This document shows, in pieces, positions 1-10,784 of a DNA stretch of 64,000 nucleotides. Below the pieces are notes generated by a model, which worked only from the letters and a program-made list of their open reading frames with translations, did not search any database and had not been told where the DNA came from. Source of the stretch: Berberis thunbergii (lineage: Eukaryota > Streptophyta > Magnoliopsida > Ranunculales > Berberidaceae); the NCBI GenBank assembly GCA_003290165.1, contig QNQO01005888.1, positions 62,001 to 126,000 of the forward strand, given 5' to 3'. Position numbers and translations under genes: made by a program. The first letter of the stretch is position 1. Each line of letters opens with the position of its first letter.

Positions 1-3000
1 GATCTGTTGATGTATTTCTGAAAATCAAATTTATTCGCGTTTTGGGGGACCAAATGTGCCTGTTAATCACAAACAACATGTTTTACTCACTAAATCTATA
101 AAATTCGTACAAGTAACTCACTTTTACGAAGGATATGACTTACCATTATAAATTCATGTCTCAGAGTAAAATAATCGACCTTGACGACAGATCGAACGAA
201 CTGTCTAAATAAGCATGCCTGAAACAATAAGCAACATACTGTTAGCTAGCTAGATTAATCATTCATGCTTATAATAATTGGACTTATTCATGAAGCATGA
301 AGCATGAAGCATGAAGCAGTCATGGCTATCCAATTTAAGAATGGTCTCCAATTTGTTGATTCACAAGTCAAACTCTGTATTTTTCAATCTATTCGGAGCG
401 GATTGCAACTTTTTTCAATAATAAATTAGGTGAGTTGTACACTTGATGCGTCGATAATTAAAGCTATATAAAATTAAGCAGACATTGTAGTCACCCTACC
501 CAAAATGAATCAAATTTAAACTAGATGTGTCTAATAATATACATCATTATACTTGGATACTTGGAACACATACATCATAAGGCACTATACATTCATATAC
601 TTTGCAGATACTTGGAACACATTCATATTTAAGTAGGCAAATTTTGTTATATCTTCACAATTCATTTATCTTATGGGATTGAATCAAATCAAGGCACTAT
701 ACATCATTATACTTTGCAGAATTTAATGGAAAATGCATAATAGTGTTGAATTCATAATCAGAGATAATATTTAACAAAAGAAAACATGGTTTGATTCTTA
801 CAATCCAAAGGAGAACGGGTGACTTGCTCCAGGAATTCAACTGCCTTCTCCCGTTTGATGTGTCTCTAGCAAATCTAAACCTCTCCGGATCTGTAGCACA
901 AATATATTTTAGTACATCTTATCTATTGGAGTAATTCACACATTTTTTTTACAATCCATTGGAGTAATTCACACATTTATTAATTAGTAGACATTATTGC
1001 ATATGTGGCAATTTTTTTTTCTATTCAAAATGAATTAATAACTCGACAATTTTGATAAATCTATCAATCTTTGAAACATTCAATTACCATGTGTATACTG
1101 ATACTCCACTGTTCTTGTGTTAGGAACTAACCTGTGTTTGAATACGTTTCTTTCAGGAATTGATGATATCAAGCTATTCCAGACTAATTTGATCTGTTAG
1201 ACAGTTGATATCTTGAATAACAGAATCTTGCAAGCCACAAACAGAGTTGAGTTGCTGTTACAAAAGACTGACAATAACAGAGATTGCTTGAGAAGAAGAA
1301 TTGAATTGAATCAGGCATGTTTCGAGATCGGGACGGGATCGAGATGAGTTTGATCAATCCCAAAATGACCCAAAAAAATCGGGACGGGATCGGTTCGGGA
1401 TCACGGGATGGGATGCCCACCCCTAAAAATTACTTTACCATGAATACTCTAAAAAGGACTAAGAAAATTATATTAAAATTGTTAGGTGTCATGGGTATAT
1501 TGGTAATTTCCTATTACAAAATTAGTCTTAAATCTAGCTTTATTGTACATGAGTTTTGAGAGTTTTTTTTTCTAACAGTTCTTTTTATAATACTGTACAT
1601 GTTTATCCAGAAAATAGTTTTCTTATGGGGGGATGTCAGGAAAATCAAGTGTACTTTGTTTTCCTACTTATGTGGCTAATCAAACAATGGAAAATGGAAT
1701 CTTAACTGAAAAATAAATTTTCAGCCTATCAAGAAGACCCTAAAAAAAAAAAACTATGAGATGATGGCCTGCAAGTAAGCATCAAGCAAAATGAGATAAA
1801 AAAGGGAAAGGAAACAAAACAACAGAAATACAAGATTTCATCCTATTCTAATCCTCAAAGTGAAACCCTACTGAATGTCAAAGATCCTATAACAACTCTT
1901 CTCTTTTTTATCTTAATAGATTCTTAAATACAATTCACAAGGATGAGTTCTAAAAAGGACAGGGCCATCCCACTTACAAATAGCAACTGCAGGAACCATG
2001 CTAAATTACAGATTCAAAAAAGAAAACAAAATTTAATAGTTTTAGAGTTAGTAATGTCCACGAGGTTTGCATAAGGTCATAAGAGTAACTAATGTAATAG
2101 ATAACGGAGTTGTTACAGGTCTAAAAGCTGAGAGTTAACTCATGCCAGTAGGCGAAGGGACAAGATAAGAGGAAACTTCAAAGTTCCAGGCAAAGATAAG
2201 GTGTCGCTTGCCCTCTGGTGGTCCTAAAATGGTACCACTATAACCTTGCTGACGACAGTCATAACTCATAACAGCTTTGCATTGCAGAGTTAATCGCACT
2301 GTAGAATGGCAATTCTCTTTATGTCGCTACCCTACCAAACCAACCCCCCAGTTGGATTCCCATTTCCTAGTTTACGTCTACCTTAGCTCCAGACCTGCAG
2401 TGCCAGCAGTTTTTCATGTCTACATGCCATCCGAATTAGACATTAGACATTTATGCCTTGTCTCTTGTTAAGATATATCACCTGGTATGAACAAGTTGAT
2501 TTTACCAAGGCCCTCTTGCACAAAACAACTACTATCACCATGTGAGAACACCTAACACATGTATCGTATACAGGCTAGTTGTATATACAACATAAAAATA
2601 ATATGCTTATCATAAAAACATTATTTAACTAAGGTTTTTCCATGTTGGAATCTAACTTAGCCTGGATAATAGTATGAAGATGAATTTATTAATTGACATT
2701 TATGAAAACCAAAAATTTATTCTTTTAAAAAGATAAAGTAAAACAAGTATATATTATACTTTATCTTTTACGACTATTCAAATTAGAAGCTTGCTCTTGT
2801 AAGGTTTTTCAAATGCAATATTCAAATTTCTGTATAATGCTCTATCCCTAAAAGCCATGCAAATGGAGGATCAACCCAAATATATCAAACAAACCCAAAG
2901 TTCAAATTAAACGAAACATGGTCATTTAATAGGGTATATCACCCAACATCCAGTCACAAACTCAACATACAGCAAATGGCATGCGTTAGATTGCTAAGTT

Positions 3001-3039
3001 GGATGGTTATTCAATGCAGTGTAGCCCAATCACGTGGAA
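1..3039. other. AT-rich intergenic DNA, no gene recognised
   Basis: I see no coding region longer than about 80 codons that resembles a known protein, and the short open frames lack family motifs. A small direct repeat (gaagcatgaagcatgaagca) lies near 294-317. Sequence around 540-700 repeats phrases such as 'cactatacat' and 'cttggaacac' two or three times. It is best treated as decayed intergenic sequence. Confidence 0.6.
1316..1430. repeat. G-rich low-complexity repeat, possible hAT-type MITE end
   Basis: The segment is built from repeated GGGAYCGGGA-like units and ends in 'atgcccacccctaa'. The motif CCCACCCCTA (TAGGGGTGGG on the other strand) is typical of termini of small plant hAT-like elements, so this may be one end of such an element. 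I could not find the matching opposite terminus. Open frames on both strands here come from the repeat and are not genes. Confidence 0.3.
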
Positions 3040-4310
3040 TGGTTCATCCGTTATGATACAATAAAGAAAGTCTGGGATGCAACAAAGAAAACATATTCTG
3101 ATGGTTCAGATGAAGCAAAGATTTATGATCTACATGAAGATCATTTACAATGACACAGAATGGAACACCTGTTGCCAATATCTTTGATCAAAATCCAGCA
3201 AACATTGAAACTAGATGCAGAGAGATTGATCTTGTCCAATTTGTATATTTCTTGTAGGATTGGACAATATCTTTGATCAAATCCATTGAGAGATCTTGAG
3301 GAAGGAACTTAAACCTGACCTTGAGGCTGCATATGCACATGTTAAATGAAAAAGCAACCAACAAGTAACCTTGTTTGAATCCAGTGTCATGCCCGAAGTC
3401 GTTGTTTTGGTTGCTATGAGGTCTAAGCAATCAAGGTCATCCATTCAAACTTTGATGCCACTACACCCGCTTGTAACCGGTCTCCAATAAAGTGTTCCAA
3501 ATGTGGTTTAGATAACCACACAATTAAGGATTGTGATGATGTTATTGGTTACCCAGAAGGGTGGGTTCACTAAGGGGAAACGATGGACTTGAGCAGAGTT
3601 TCATTTGCATCCACTGCATCATCCTAAGAGCTTATATCAAAGCCTCCAACAGGCACATCTAACTCCAAGGCCTTGGCCACCTTAGGTAATCCCTCCATCA
3701 TTCCTTCACTTACTTGTAATAGATAATGGATTATTGATAGTTGCGCTACTGATCACATGACATCTAGTATCACTGGGTTACACTCTACTAAACATTTAAA
3801 CAAAACACATGTAACTAATTCAAATGGAACCCCATCCCCAATTATGAGAGAAAGGTCCCTTTCTCTCACATCATCATTAAGCCTCGATCGTGTCTTAATT
3901 TCCCTTTCACTCGACTATGACTTATTGTTCGTTTCTCAAATCATTGATTACCATAATTGTACTGCAGTAAGAAATTGAGCGCGGGGGGGGGGGGTGTTGG
4001 GTGGCTCTTTGTTCTGTTGCGCCCCATCAATAGAATGCCATCTAGTACTCTTCTCACCATGTTGTCCACACCAAACCTCAAACCATAAGTCTTGGGTTGT
4101 GTTACTTAAGTCCATTTACATCCACACGAGTGTGGTAAGCTGGATCCACATGCATCTTTACATAGGTTATCCCGTCATGTGCATCATTTGTGTGTCAATT
4201 ATCCACTGTGTTTATTGTGAGCCCTGAATCATCCCAAGTGGACTTAAGCAATGAATGAAGAAATGGAGGCACTCCAAAAAAAAATCCACTTGGGAGATAA
4301 CTGATCAACT
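3040..4310 (+). pseudogene. Ty1/copia retrotransposon gag-pol remnant
   Basis: Fragments of a copia polyprotein occur in the expected order but in shifting frames. First comes gag (VWDATKKTYSDGSDEAKIYD). Next is a CCHC zinc knuckle near 3493-3540 (CSKCGLDNHTIKDC). The protease start is near 3730 (WIIDSCATDHMT; family form has DSGATDH, so the catalytic glycine is replaced by Cys). An integrase C-terminal piece follows near 4028 (INRMPSS), then the start of the reverse transcriptase region near 4230 (ALNHPKWT, stop, AMNEEMEAL). Most of integrase and RT is deleted and no LTRs were found. This is an old, inactive insertion. Confidence 0.85.
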
Positions 4311-4545
4311 TCATAACAATATAAAAAATTTGGATCTTTACACTAAAATTTGCAAAACAATATAAACCTAACTGAGAGATTCTACTTCCATCTTTAGACT
4401 AAGAGCCTGTGAATTCTACAATATAAACAATATAAACCTAAGAGTATGTGAATTCTACAATATAAAAATATAAATAATATAACCTAAGAGTCTGTGATTT
4501 TACTTTTACTTACCTTGTTAGAGCACAAAAACCCTTGTTAGAGCA
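4311..4545. other. AT-rich spacer with short repeats
   Basis: The segment repeats 'caatataaac' and 'gtgaattctac' units several times between 4360 and 4500. No coding potential is apparent. Confidence 0.5.
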
Positions 4546-5045
4546 CAAAAACCCCAAATATCTCCCACCGTGAAGTTGAAGAAGATGAATAATGAGATGA
4601 TCTTCCTGATGCAGAAGGATTCCAGGCCCCTCAGCAGGTGACGCGGCGCGGGTTCTTCCTCTCAGACCTTCTTCCTCTGAAAATCTAGGGTTCTTCCCTT
4701 CAAAACATTGTTTTTCCTCTCAGACCTTCTTCCTCTCACAGTTTCTTCCTCTGAAAATCGCGCGTTTTCCTCGCAGAGATTCTTCCTCTCAAAACACCGT
4801 GACGCGTTTGTCTAACCTTCGTCCTCCCAAAATCGCTTTTCCAAACCTTCTTCCTCTCTCTGCGTCATCCTCTGCAATGATTCTTCCTCTCACAGGTTCT
4901 TCTCGGTGAATCTTCCTCTCACAGGTTCTTCTTCTCGGTGATTCTTCCTCTCACAGGTTATTCTCCTCAATGATTCTTCCTCTCTCTGATTCTCGATGAT
5001 TCTTCCTCTATCCCCTTCGTCCTCTGCAAGTAACCCTCTCTTCAC
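4546..5045. repeat. Pyrimidine-rich tandem repeats (TTCTTCCTCTCACAGG units)
   Basis: About a dozen imperfect units of the type TTCTTCCTCTCACAGGTTC recur at irregular spacing of roughly 25-40 bp, interspersed with 'cggtgattc' and 'ctcagacc'. The block sits immediately left of the first CACTA-type subterminal repeat (5135). It could be transposon-internal or captured sequence, for example a 5' UTR. No credible protein is encoded. Confidence 0.6.
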
Positions 5046-5545
5046 AAAGCCTATAATCCAACGTGCGGGAAACCAAATTTTTTTTCGCGCCGAGTGTTTT
5101 TATTTTGTGTCTTTTTTTTTTTATCGATTAGGGACGGGAAAAACCCGTAGCTAGGATTTGTATAACTTAGCTACGGTTATTATACCGTGGCTAAGTAAAA
5201 TTTTCGTCAATATGTTTTTTTTCAAATATACACTTATGGACGGCATAAAACGTACCAAAGTGTTTTTATTTGTCAATCCCAAATAAGTAACAGGTGAAAA
5301 ATCTCTCAGTTTGACTTTACCATCCAATTGACTCGGTCAAATAAACTGCATGAAGTTCATCCAAATTCAAAATTCATTTCCCATAATCCATCAACGTACA
5401 ACTGATATCAGTCACAAATCAATTCAATAAAAACACTTGCCTTGGTTTCAAGGCCACGAAGCTCGACCTGAGTGAATTGGCTTTGAAGCCAGGGATACGA
5501 AACAATAACACCCATAAAGGTACACATTTTAGCCAATGTTTACCA

Positions 5546-5672
5546 ACCTGAACAATCCCACCATGAACAAACAAATAGCACACTATAAGGATCTCAAACA
5601 CACAATGAAAATAAAAATTCAGATCCAATTTCTTATAAAACAAAACACAAATGAATCAACACGTAAATGAAG
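5546..5672. repeat. CACTA internal duplicated segment, copy 1
   Basis: This segment ('aatcccaccatgaacaaac' through 'gtaaatgaagaaataaaa') is nearly identical to 10408-10531. In copy 2 it abuts the transposase fragment; in copy 1 it is joined to unrelated sequence at the shared point 'gaacaatccc'. It most likely represents transposon intron or untranslated sequence kept in both a transposase-bearing element and a gene-capturing derivative. Confidence 0.75.
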
Positions 5673-5689
5673 AAATAAAAATTTAGATC

Positions 5690-5815
5690 TTCTCTGATCT
5701 GATTTGTTTTTGTCTTCCTTGATCTCATCTTTTTTTATCTGATCTTCTTTGATCTTATTTGATCTGATCTTCTTTGATTTGATCTGATATGATCTTCTTT
5801 TATCTCATTTTACAC
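5690..5815. repeat. GATCT-rich simple repeat, left arm
   Basis: The block is built from degenerate 'gatcttctttgatct' units. It is the reverse complement of the larger array at 7228-7566, so the two arms form an inverted pair around the captured host-gene fragments (6128-6959). Confidence 0.75.
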
Positions 5816-6127
5816 TTGGTGCCACTTTCAGTGGTTTTAGTTCCACCTGGGTCTAATCAGAACTTTAAATAACAAATGGTTAGTTATCTATACAATATGT
5901 ATGCACTTGCCAAAGAATTTCACTTCTTAATTCACATTCCAGATTCTTATTTTAAGAAGAGTATTTTGGTTTGAAATGAATTTTCCATCAAATACACATC
6001 TGCGAAGAAATCAGAGACACGGATTAGACCTATATAATAAAAGATGCACACCATTTATCAAGCAAACAAAATTACGCCCATTGACACACTGAATAGAGAG
6101 AGCGAGAAATGAAATCATACCACTTAC

Positions 6128-6260
6128 TTCTGTAGGCTGCAGCAGTCCCTGGAAAATCGGTTATCATTCCATCAATGGCTGATCCACTTCTCATGGCATA
6201 TGTATTGATCTCAATTGTAGGGTATGACAAGTAGTCCCATGCTTGTGATGGAAACGTGTT
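6128..6260 (-). pseudogene. Captured exon of a GDPD-like phosphodiesterase (GDPDL/SHV3 family)
   Basis: A single 133-nt exon is flanked by an acceptor (TTCCAG before 6260) and a donor (GTAAGT at 6127-6122). It encodes NTFPSQAWDYL, then PTIEINTYA and IDGMITDFPGTAAAYR. These match the C-terminal part of a glycerophosphodiester phosphodiesterase domain in plant GDPDL proteins, which typically read SQAWDFF, IEIN and DG.ITDFP.TA. The frame is open, but the catalytic N-terminal part is absent. It lies on the same strand as the FLX-like fragment upstream, inside CACTA-type repeats, so it is best read as a transposon-captured exon. Assignment is from remembered family motifs. Confidence 0.65.
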
Positions 6261-6507
6261 CTGGAATAGAAACACGTAGACAGGGAGGTTGAATGAATGT
6301 AGCTTCTACACAATATGGTTAGCACCAGTGAGTATACCATTCCTAGACACAGTTTAAATAAAATAAAGGTGTATAGCTTTATCTTCGTTGTGGCACTGCA
6401 AGCTGAAAGCTAGAGTGCTTTGAACATTTCATAAATCACATAATAAAAAAGTCAAGTCCACTAATGCAGTGACAAAGGATGAAATGGCTAATGCAGTGAT
6501 ACATTAC

Positions 6508-6959
6508 CTGCAGTGCTGATATTCCTTTCTAAGAGATTCAAGTTCTGACATCAAAGCAGGGACCTGCTGAGTATCTGTGTGTGTCCTCTTGAGATCTTGA
6601 GTCAGTTGTTGAACTTAAGCAAAGAGCTCCTGTCTTGCAGTGACCAAGCTTTGAGCTTCAGAATGTGGCTACTGTAACTCTGCATTAACAGAATCTGCTG
6701 CATGCAGATCAACTTCCATCTTAGCTATCTTATCCATGATGCCCCTCATATGTTGTTCCTTATCATTCTTCATAGCACCGACTTGGGCCTGCAACCTCTG
6801 CAACTCCTGTTGTGCACCAGCAAGTTCTTGCCTCAAAGCTACATGAGTAGGTGCAAGCCGCTGGTTCTGTGTTGCAAGCTTTTCCATCTCCATATGTTGT
6901 GTAGACATCTTCTGTTCTAAGACTTCCGGGGGAGGCAACATGTCAAAAGGAGGGAACGG
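6508..6959 (-). pseudogene. Captured FLX-like (FLOWERING LOCUS C EXPRESSOR-like) coiled-coil gene fragment
   Basis: Reading from 6959 the frame gives DPFPPFDMLPPPEVLEQK, then ALRQELAGAQQELQRLQAQ, DKIAKMEVDL, QQLTQDLKRTHTD and LESLRKEYQHC, ending at a donor (GTAATG at 6507). This order and wording is characteristic of the conserved coiled coil of plant FLX/FLL proteins, which associate with FRIGIDA and take part in FLC regulation. Two in-frame stops (TAG after NAELQ, TAA after QELFA) and the missing start and C-terminus make it a pseudogene. Subterminal CACTA repeats begin within about 15 bp of its 5' side, indicating capture by the transposon. Confidence 0.85.
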
Positions 6960-7052
6960 GTCAAAAGAATTAGCTACGGTAGAGAACCGTGGCTATAAAA
7001 CTCATTAGCCGTGACACTTTGCCGTCGCTAAGATAAAAATTTTAATATAAAA

Positions 7053-7200
7053 TTAAAAGTTTCATTTGCGAGATTCGAACCCGGGTCGCCTGAGTAAAAG
7101 CCAGTTCTCCTAACCGGACTGTAAGGTAATGGGTTATTGGTGATTTTACCCAGTTTATAAATATATATCTATTTTTTATATAATTAAAAAAAAGAATTAG
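7053..7200. repeat. tRNA-derived (box B) repeat, copy 1
   Basis: On the minus strand the sequence contains GGGTTCGAATC, an exact fit to the pol III box B consensus (GWTCRANNC), preceded by GGTTAGGAGAACTGG. A second copy lies at 7929-8098 and shares the flanks, including 'gaattagctatggtagag'. No complete tRNA cloverleaf with box A is evident, so a tRNA-derived fragment or SINE-like piece carried inside the CACTA element is likelier than a tRNA gene. Confidence 0.5.
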
Positions 7201-7227
7201 CTATGGTAGAGAACCGTGGCTACTGAG

Positions 7228-7566
7228 TTTTATTTATCAGATAAAAGAATATCAGATCAGATCAAAGAAGATTAATAAAGACCACAGAAGATCATATCAA
7301 ATAAGATCAGATCAGATCAAAGAAGATCAAAGAAGATTAGATCAAAGAATATCAAAAAAGATCAAAAGAGTTCAAAGAAGTTCAAATCAAAGAAAATGAG
7401 ATAAAAGAAGATCATATCAGATCAGATCAAAGAAGATCAGATCAAATAAGATCAAAGAAGATCAGATAAAGGAAGATAAAAATAAAGCAGATCAGAGAAG
7501 ATCTAAGAATATTAGATCAAAGAAGATCAGATCAAATCAGATCAAAAAAATAAAAGAACATCAGAT
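7228..7566. repeat. (GATCARARAA)n simple repeat, right arm
   Basis: About 340 bp of degenerate 'agatcaaagaagatcag' units, inverted relative to the block at 5690-5815. No coding frame is meaningful. Confidence 0.85.
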
Positions 7567-7928
7567 CAGATCAAATAACAGCATAGACTAATTGGTTTAA
7601 AAAAAAATTTAACACTAAAGAGATTAGCTACGGCCAATTGGTTTTAAAAAAATATTAAACAATAAAGAGATTAGCCACGGCCAATTGGTTTAAAAAAATA
7701 TTAAACAATAAAGATATTAGCGATCGCAAATTGTCGTGGCTAATTCGTTTTTCATTTTTTATATTAGCGAGGGCAACAAACCGTTGCTAATTGGTTAGCT
7801 AAAAAAAAATTAAAAACTAAAGAGATTAGCTACGGCCAATTGCCGTGCCTAATTGGTTTTTAAAAAAAATATAAAACTCATTAGCCACGACACTTTGTCG
7901 TCGCTAAGATAAAAATTTTAATATAAAA

Positions 7929-8098
7929 AAAGGTTTCATTTGCGAGATTCGAACCCGAGTCACCTGAGTAAAAGTCAGTTATCCTAACCGGACTGGAAGG
8001 TAATGGGTTATTGGTAATTTTATCCAGTTTATAAATATATGTCTATTGTTTTATATAATTAAAAAAATAAAGAATTAGCTATGGTAGAGAACCGTGGC
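7929..8098. repeat. tRNA-derived (box B) repeat, copy 2
   Basis: Second copy of the 7053-7200 segment, with a few substitutions (gggtcgcctgag becomes gagtcacctgag) and the same downstream join to a subterminal repeat. The duplication therefore includes CACTA-specific sequence and arose within the transposon. Confidence 0.6.
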
Positions 8099-9663
8099 TA
8101 ACAAAAAAATTCACATTTAGCTACGATATTTTGACCGTGGCTAACAAAAAAAAAATTGCAAACGTTAGCTACGGCCCTAGTGTCGTCGCTATATTGGTTT
8201 CTTATAAATTTTTTTAAAATATGTATTCGCTACAGTATTTGGACCGTGGCTAACAATTTTTTTTTTATAAACATTAGCTACGACCCTACAACCGTTGGTA
8301 CGTTTTTTTATGTCCACCGTAGCTAATTAGTTTGTTATATATTTTTTTAAAAATTACGTTAGCTACGGTTATACACCCGTCGCTACGCTCTTTTCTATTT
8401 TTTATTTTAAAAATACATTAGCTACGGTTCTAAAACCGTCGCTACGTTCTTTTATAATTATTTTGATTTTATAAAATCACACTAGCTACGGTTTGGAAAC
8501 CGTCGCTAACCGCTTTTCTATTTTTTTTATTTTATAAAATCACATTAGCTACGGTCCCAAAACCGTCGCTAAGCTCTTTTATATTTTTTTTTATAAAATC
8601 ATATTAGCTACGGTTTGAAAACCGTCGCTAACCTCTTTTCTATTTTTTTTGATTTTATAAAATCACATTAGCTACGGTCCGAAAACCGTCGCTAAGCTCT
8701 TTTATAAATTTTTTTTATTTTATAAAATCACACTAGCTACGGTTTTGAAACCGTCGCTAACCTCTTTTCTAATTTTTTTTGATTTTATAAAATCACATGA
8801 GCTACGGTCCGGCAACCGTCGCTAATCTCTTTTATAAATTTTTTGATTTTATAAAATCACATTAGCTACGGTTCCGAAACCGTCGCTAACCTCTTTTCTA
8901 ATTTTTTTGAAAATCACATTAGCTACGGTTCTGGAACCGCCGCTAACCTCTTTTCTATTAAATCACAAAAAACCTTAGCTACGGTCGTATTGCCGTCGCT
9001 AATTAGTTTGTTTTATTTTTTTTGACTAAAAAAATCACGTTCGATACAGTTATATGGCCGTCTCTAAGGTGTTTTCACATTTTTTTTTAAAAAAAATCAC
9101 AGAAATGTTAGATACGGTTGTTTGGCCATCGCTGATTTGTTTGTTATATATATTTTTTAAAAATCACATTACCTACGGTTCTGGAACCATCGCTAACCTC
9201 TTTTCTATTAAATCACAAAAAACCTTAGCTACGGTCGTATTGCCGTCGCTAATTAGTTTGTTGTATTTTTTTTTACTAAAAAGATCACGTTAGATACGGT
9301 TATATGGCCGTCTCTAAGGTGTTTTCACATTTTTTTTTTTAAAAATCACAGAAATGTTAGCTACGGCTGTTTGGCCATCGCTGATTTGTTTGTTATATTT
9401 TTTTTAAAAAAATCACGTTAGCGACGGTGGTTAGACCGTAGCTAACAAAAAAATTTCTAAACATTAGCTACGGTGAGAATGCCGTCGTTAATGTTCGTAG
9501 TAGCGACGGGTTTTAAATAGCGACGGTTATGTTAATTTATTTACCGAAAACCGTAGTAGAAATTTTAGCGACGGTTATTTACCGTCGCAAATCATTTAAA
9601 TAGCGACGGTTTTTTAAAACCGTCGCTAATTGTCGTAGCTAATTCTGCTTTTTTTTGTAGTAG

Positions 9664-10427
9664 ATGATTCTACTTGACGTCTATATCTATGAGTCTCATC
9701 TAGAAAACGACGATGACCCATATAACAAAACTTTCGAGAGTTTTTAAGATAATGACGTGTTGTCTCCACATTGCAAGTGGGCCATGCATACTTGCCTTTT
9801 GTGCTCCACCCAGACAAGTTTGCATATGCAGGAAAGTCATTAATTGTCCATAAGATAGCTGCACGCATCACAAAATTTTCTTGCCTTGATGCATCGTATG
9901 TTAGACGCCCAACATCCCATAATTCCTTCAACTCATCAATCAATGGCTGTAAATATACATCAATATCATTGCCTGGAGCACGAGGTCCAGGAATAAGCAA
10001 AGACATCATAAAGAAAGGTTGCTTCATACACATCCATTGCGGTAGATTATATGGAATTAAGACAACTGGCCACGTGCTGTGTGCAATACTAAGAGTTCCA
10101 AATGGGTTAAAGCCATCACTTGCCAATCCTAACCATTTCGACCATCAACAGCAAAATCTAGAAATTGATTATCGAGATGTCGCCAAGCCATAGAATCAGC
10201 AAAATGCCGTAGGATATCATCCCGTGCTCGTGAGTCTGCATGCCAACGCATGTTTGATGTTGTCTTAGATGACATTAATAGCCTCTGTAACCTTAGAATA
10301 AGTGGGAAATGCCACATTGTCTTAGCAGCTACCCCACGTCTCTTACTAGTAAGTACATTAGACCCATCATCTGCTTGTTTCCACCTAGATAAGTGGCATA
10401 TAGAACAATCCCACCATGAACAACAAA
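9664..10427 (-). pseudogene. CACTA transposase fragment (TNP2-like, Transposase_21 type)
   Basis: The minus strand encodes HLSRWKQADDGSNVLTSKRR, RWHADSRARDDILRHFADS and WRHLDNQF; then, after a one-base frameshift near 10129, ASDGFNPFG, YNLPQWMCMKQPFFMMSLLI, PGNDIDVYLQPLIDELKELW, LSGWSTKGK and YMGHRRFLDETHRYRRQ. This is the conserved core of En/Spm TNP2-class transposases. It is truncated on both sides and interrupted at 9663 by another CACTA-type terminus. It cannot encode a functional transposase; mobility would have required proteins from another copy. Confidence 0.9.
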
Positions 10428-10531
10428 TAGCACACTATAAGGATGTCAAACACACAATGAAAATAAAATTCAGATCCAATTTCTTATAAAACAAAACACA
10501 ATTGAATCAACACGTAAATGAAGAAATAAAA
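10408..10531. repeat. CACTA internal duplicated segment, copy 2
   Basis: Counterpart of 5546-5672, here directly joined to the 5' side of the transposase fragment. A few indels separate the copies (for example 'aacaaacaaatag' against 'aacaacaaatag'). Confidence 0.75.
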
Positions 10532-10784
10532 CTGATTTGGGGACAAAACCTCGCGAAGAGGAAAGAACAGGAGCCGACCAACCCCTGATTAGTGAATGCC
10601 ATTTGAAAACCCTAAAATTCCTTCAAGAATGGCCTCATGGGGTTGTTGAAAACTGTGGATTCTTTGTGGGTTTTAATGTTTTGCTTTGCTAAAAAAAGGG
10701 GGAAAAAATCTACACAGGTTTGAAGAAAAAGAATAAGAAGATCGAAGACATCTAAATAAGAAGAATGATCTTACCTAAAAATTT

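Larger units (their letters stand above)
6965..9663. repeat. CACTA subterminal palindromic repeat array, left
   Basis: From 6965, and especially from 8060 to 9640, the motif TAGCTACGGT-(4-6 nt)-ACCGTCGCTAA recurs every 60-70 bp, separated by T-rich spacers with 'ttttataaaatcaca'. Each unit is itself a short inverted repeat, although arms often carry CCGTGGC variants. In CACTA elements such subterminal repeats are known binding sites for the TNPA-type protein. The array ends at the terminus-like TTTTTTTTGTAGTA (9650-9663). It encodes no protein. Confidence 0.85.

Noticed and set aside
6072..6275. 67-codon ORF as an independent small gene
   Set aside because: The conserved GDPDL stretch is bounded by splice sites at 6261 and 6127. 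The extra residues of the open frame (start and RSKWYDF end) are intron sequence.
7053..8098. Functional tRNA genes
   Set aside because: Only box B and a few 3' half positions fit; I could not form a cloverleaf or find box A at the right distance in either copy.
8060..9640. Regularly spaced palindromic repeats with variable spacers, superficially CRISPR-like
   Set aside because: Plant nuclear context, a CACTA terminus, a TNP2-type transposase next to the array and T-rich similar spacers all identify subterminal transposon repeats. No cas genes are present.
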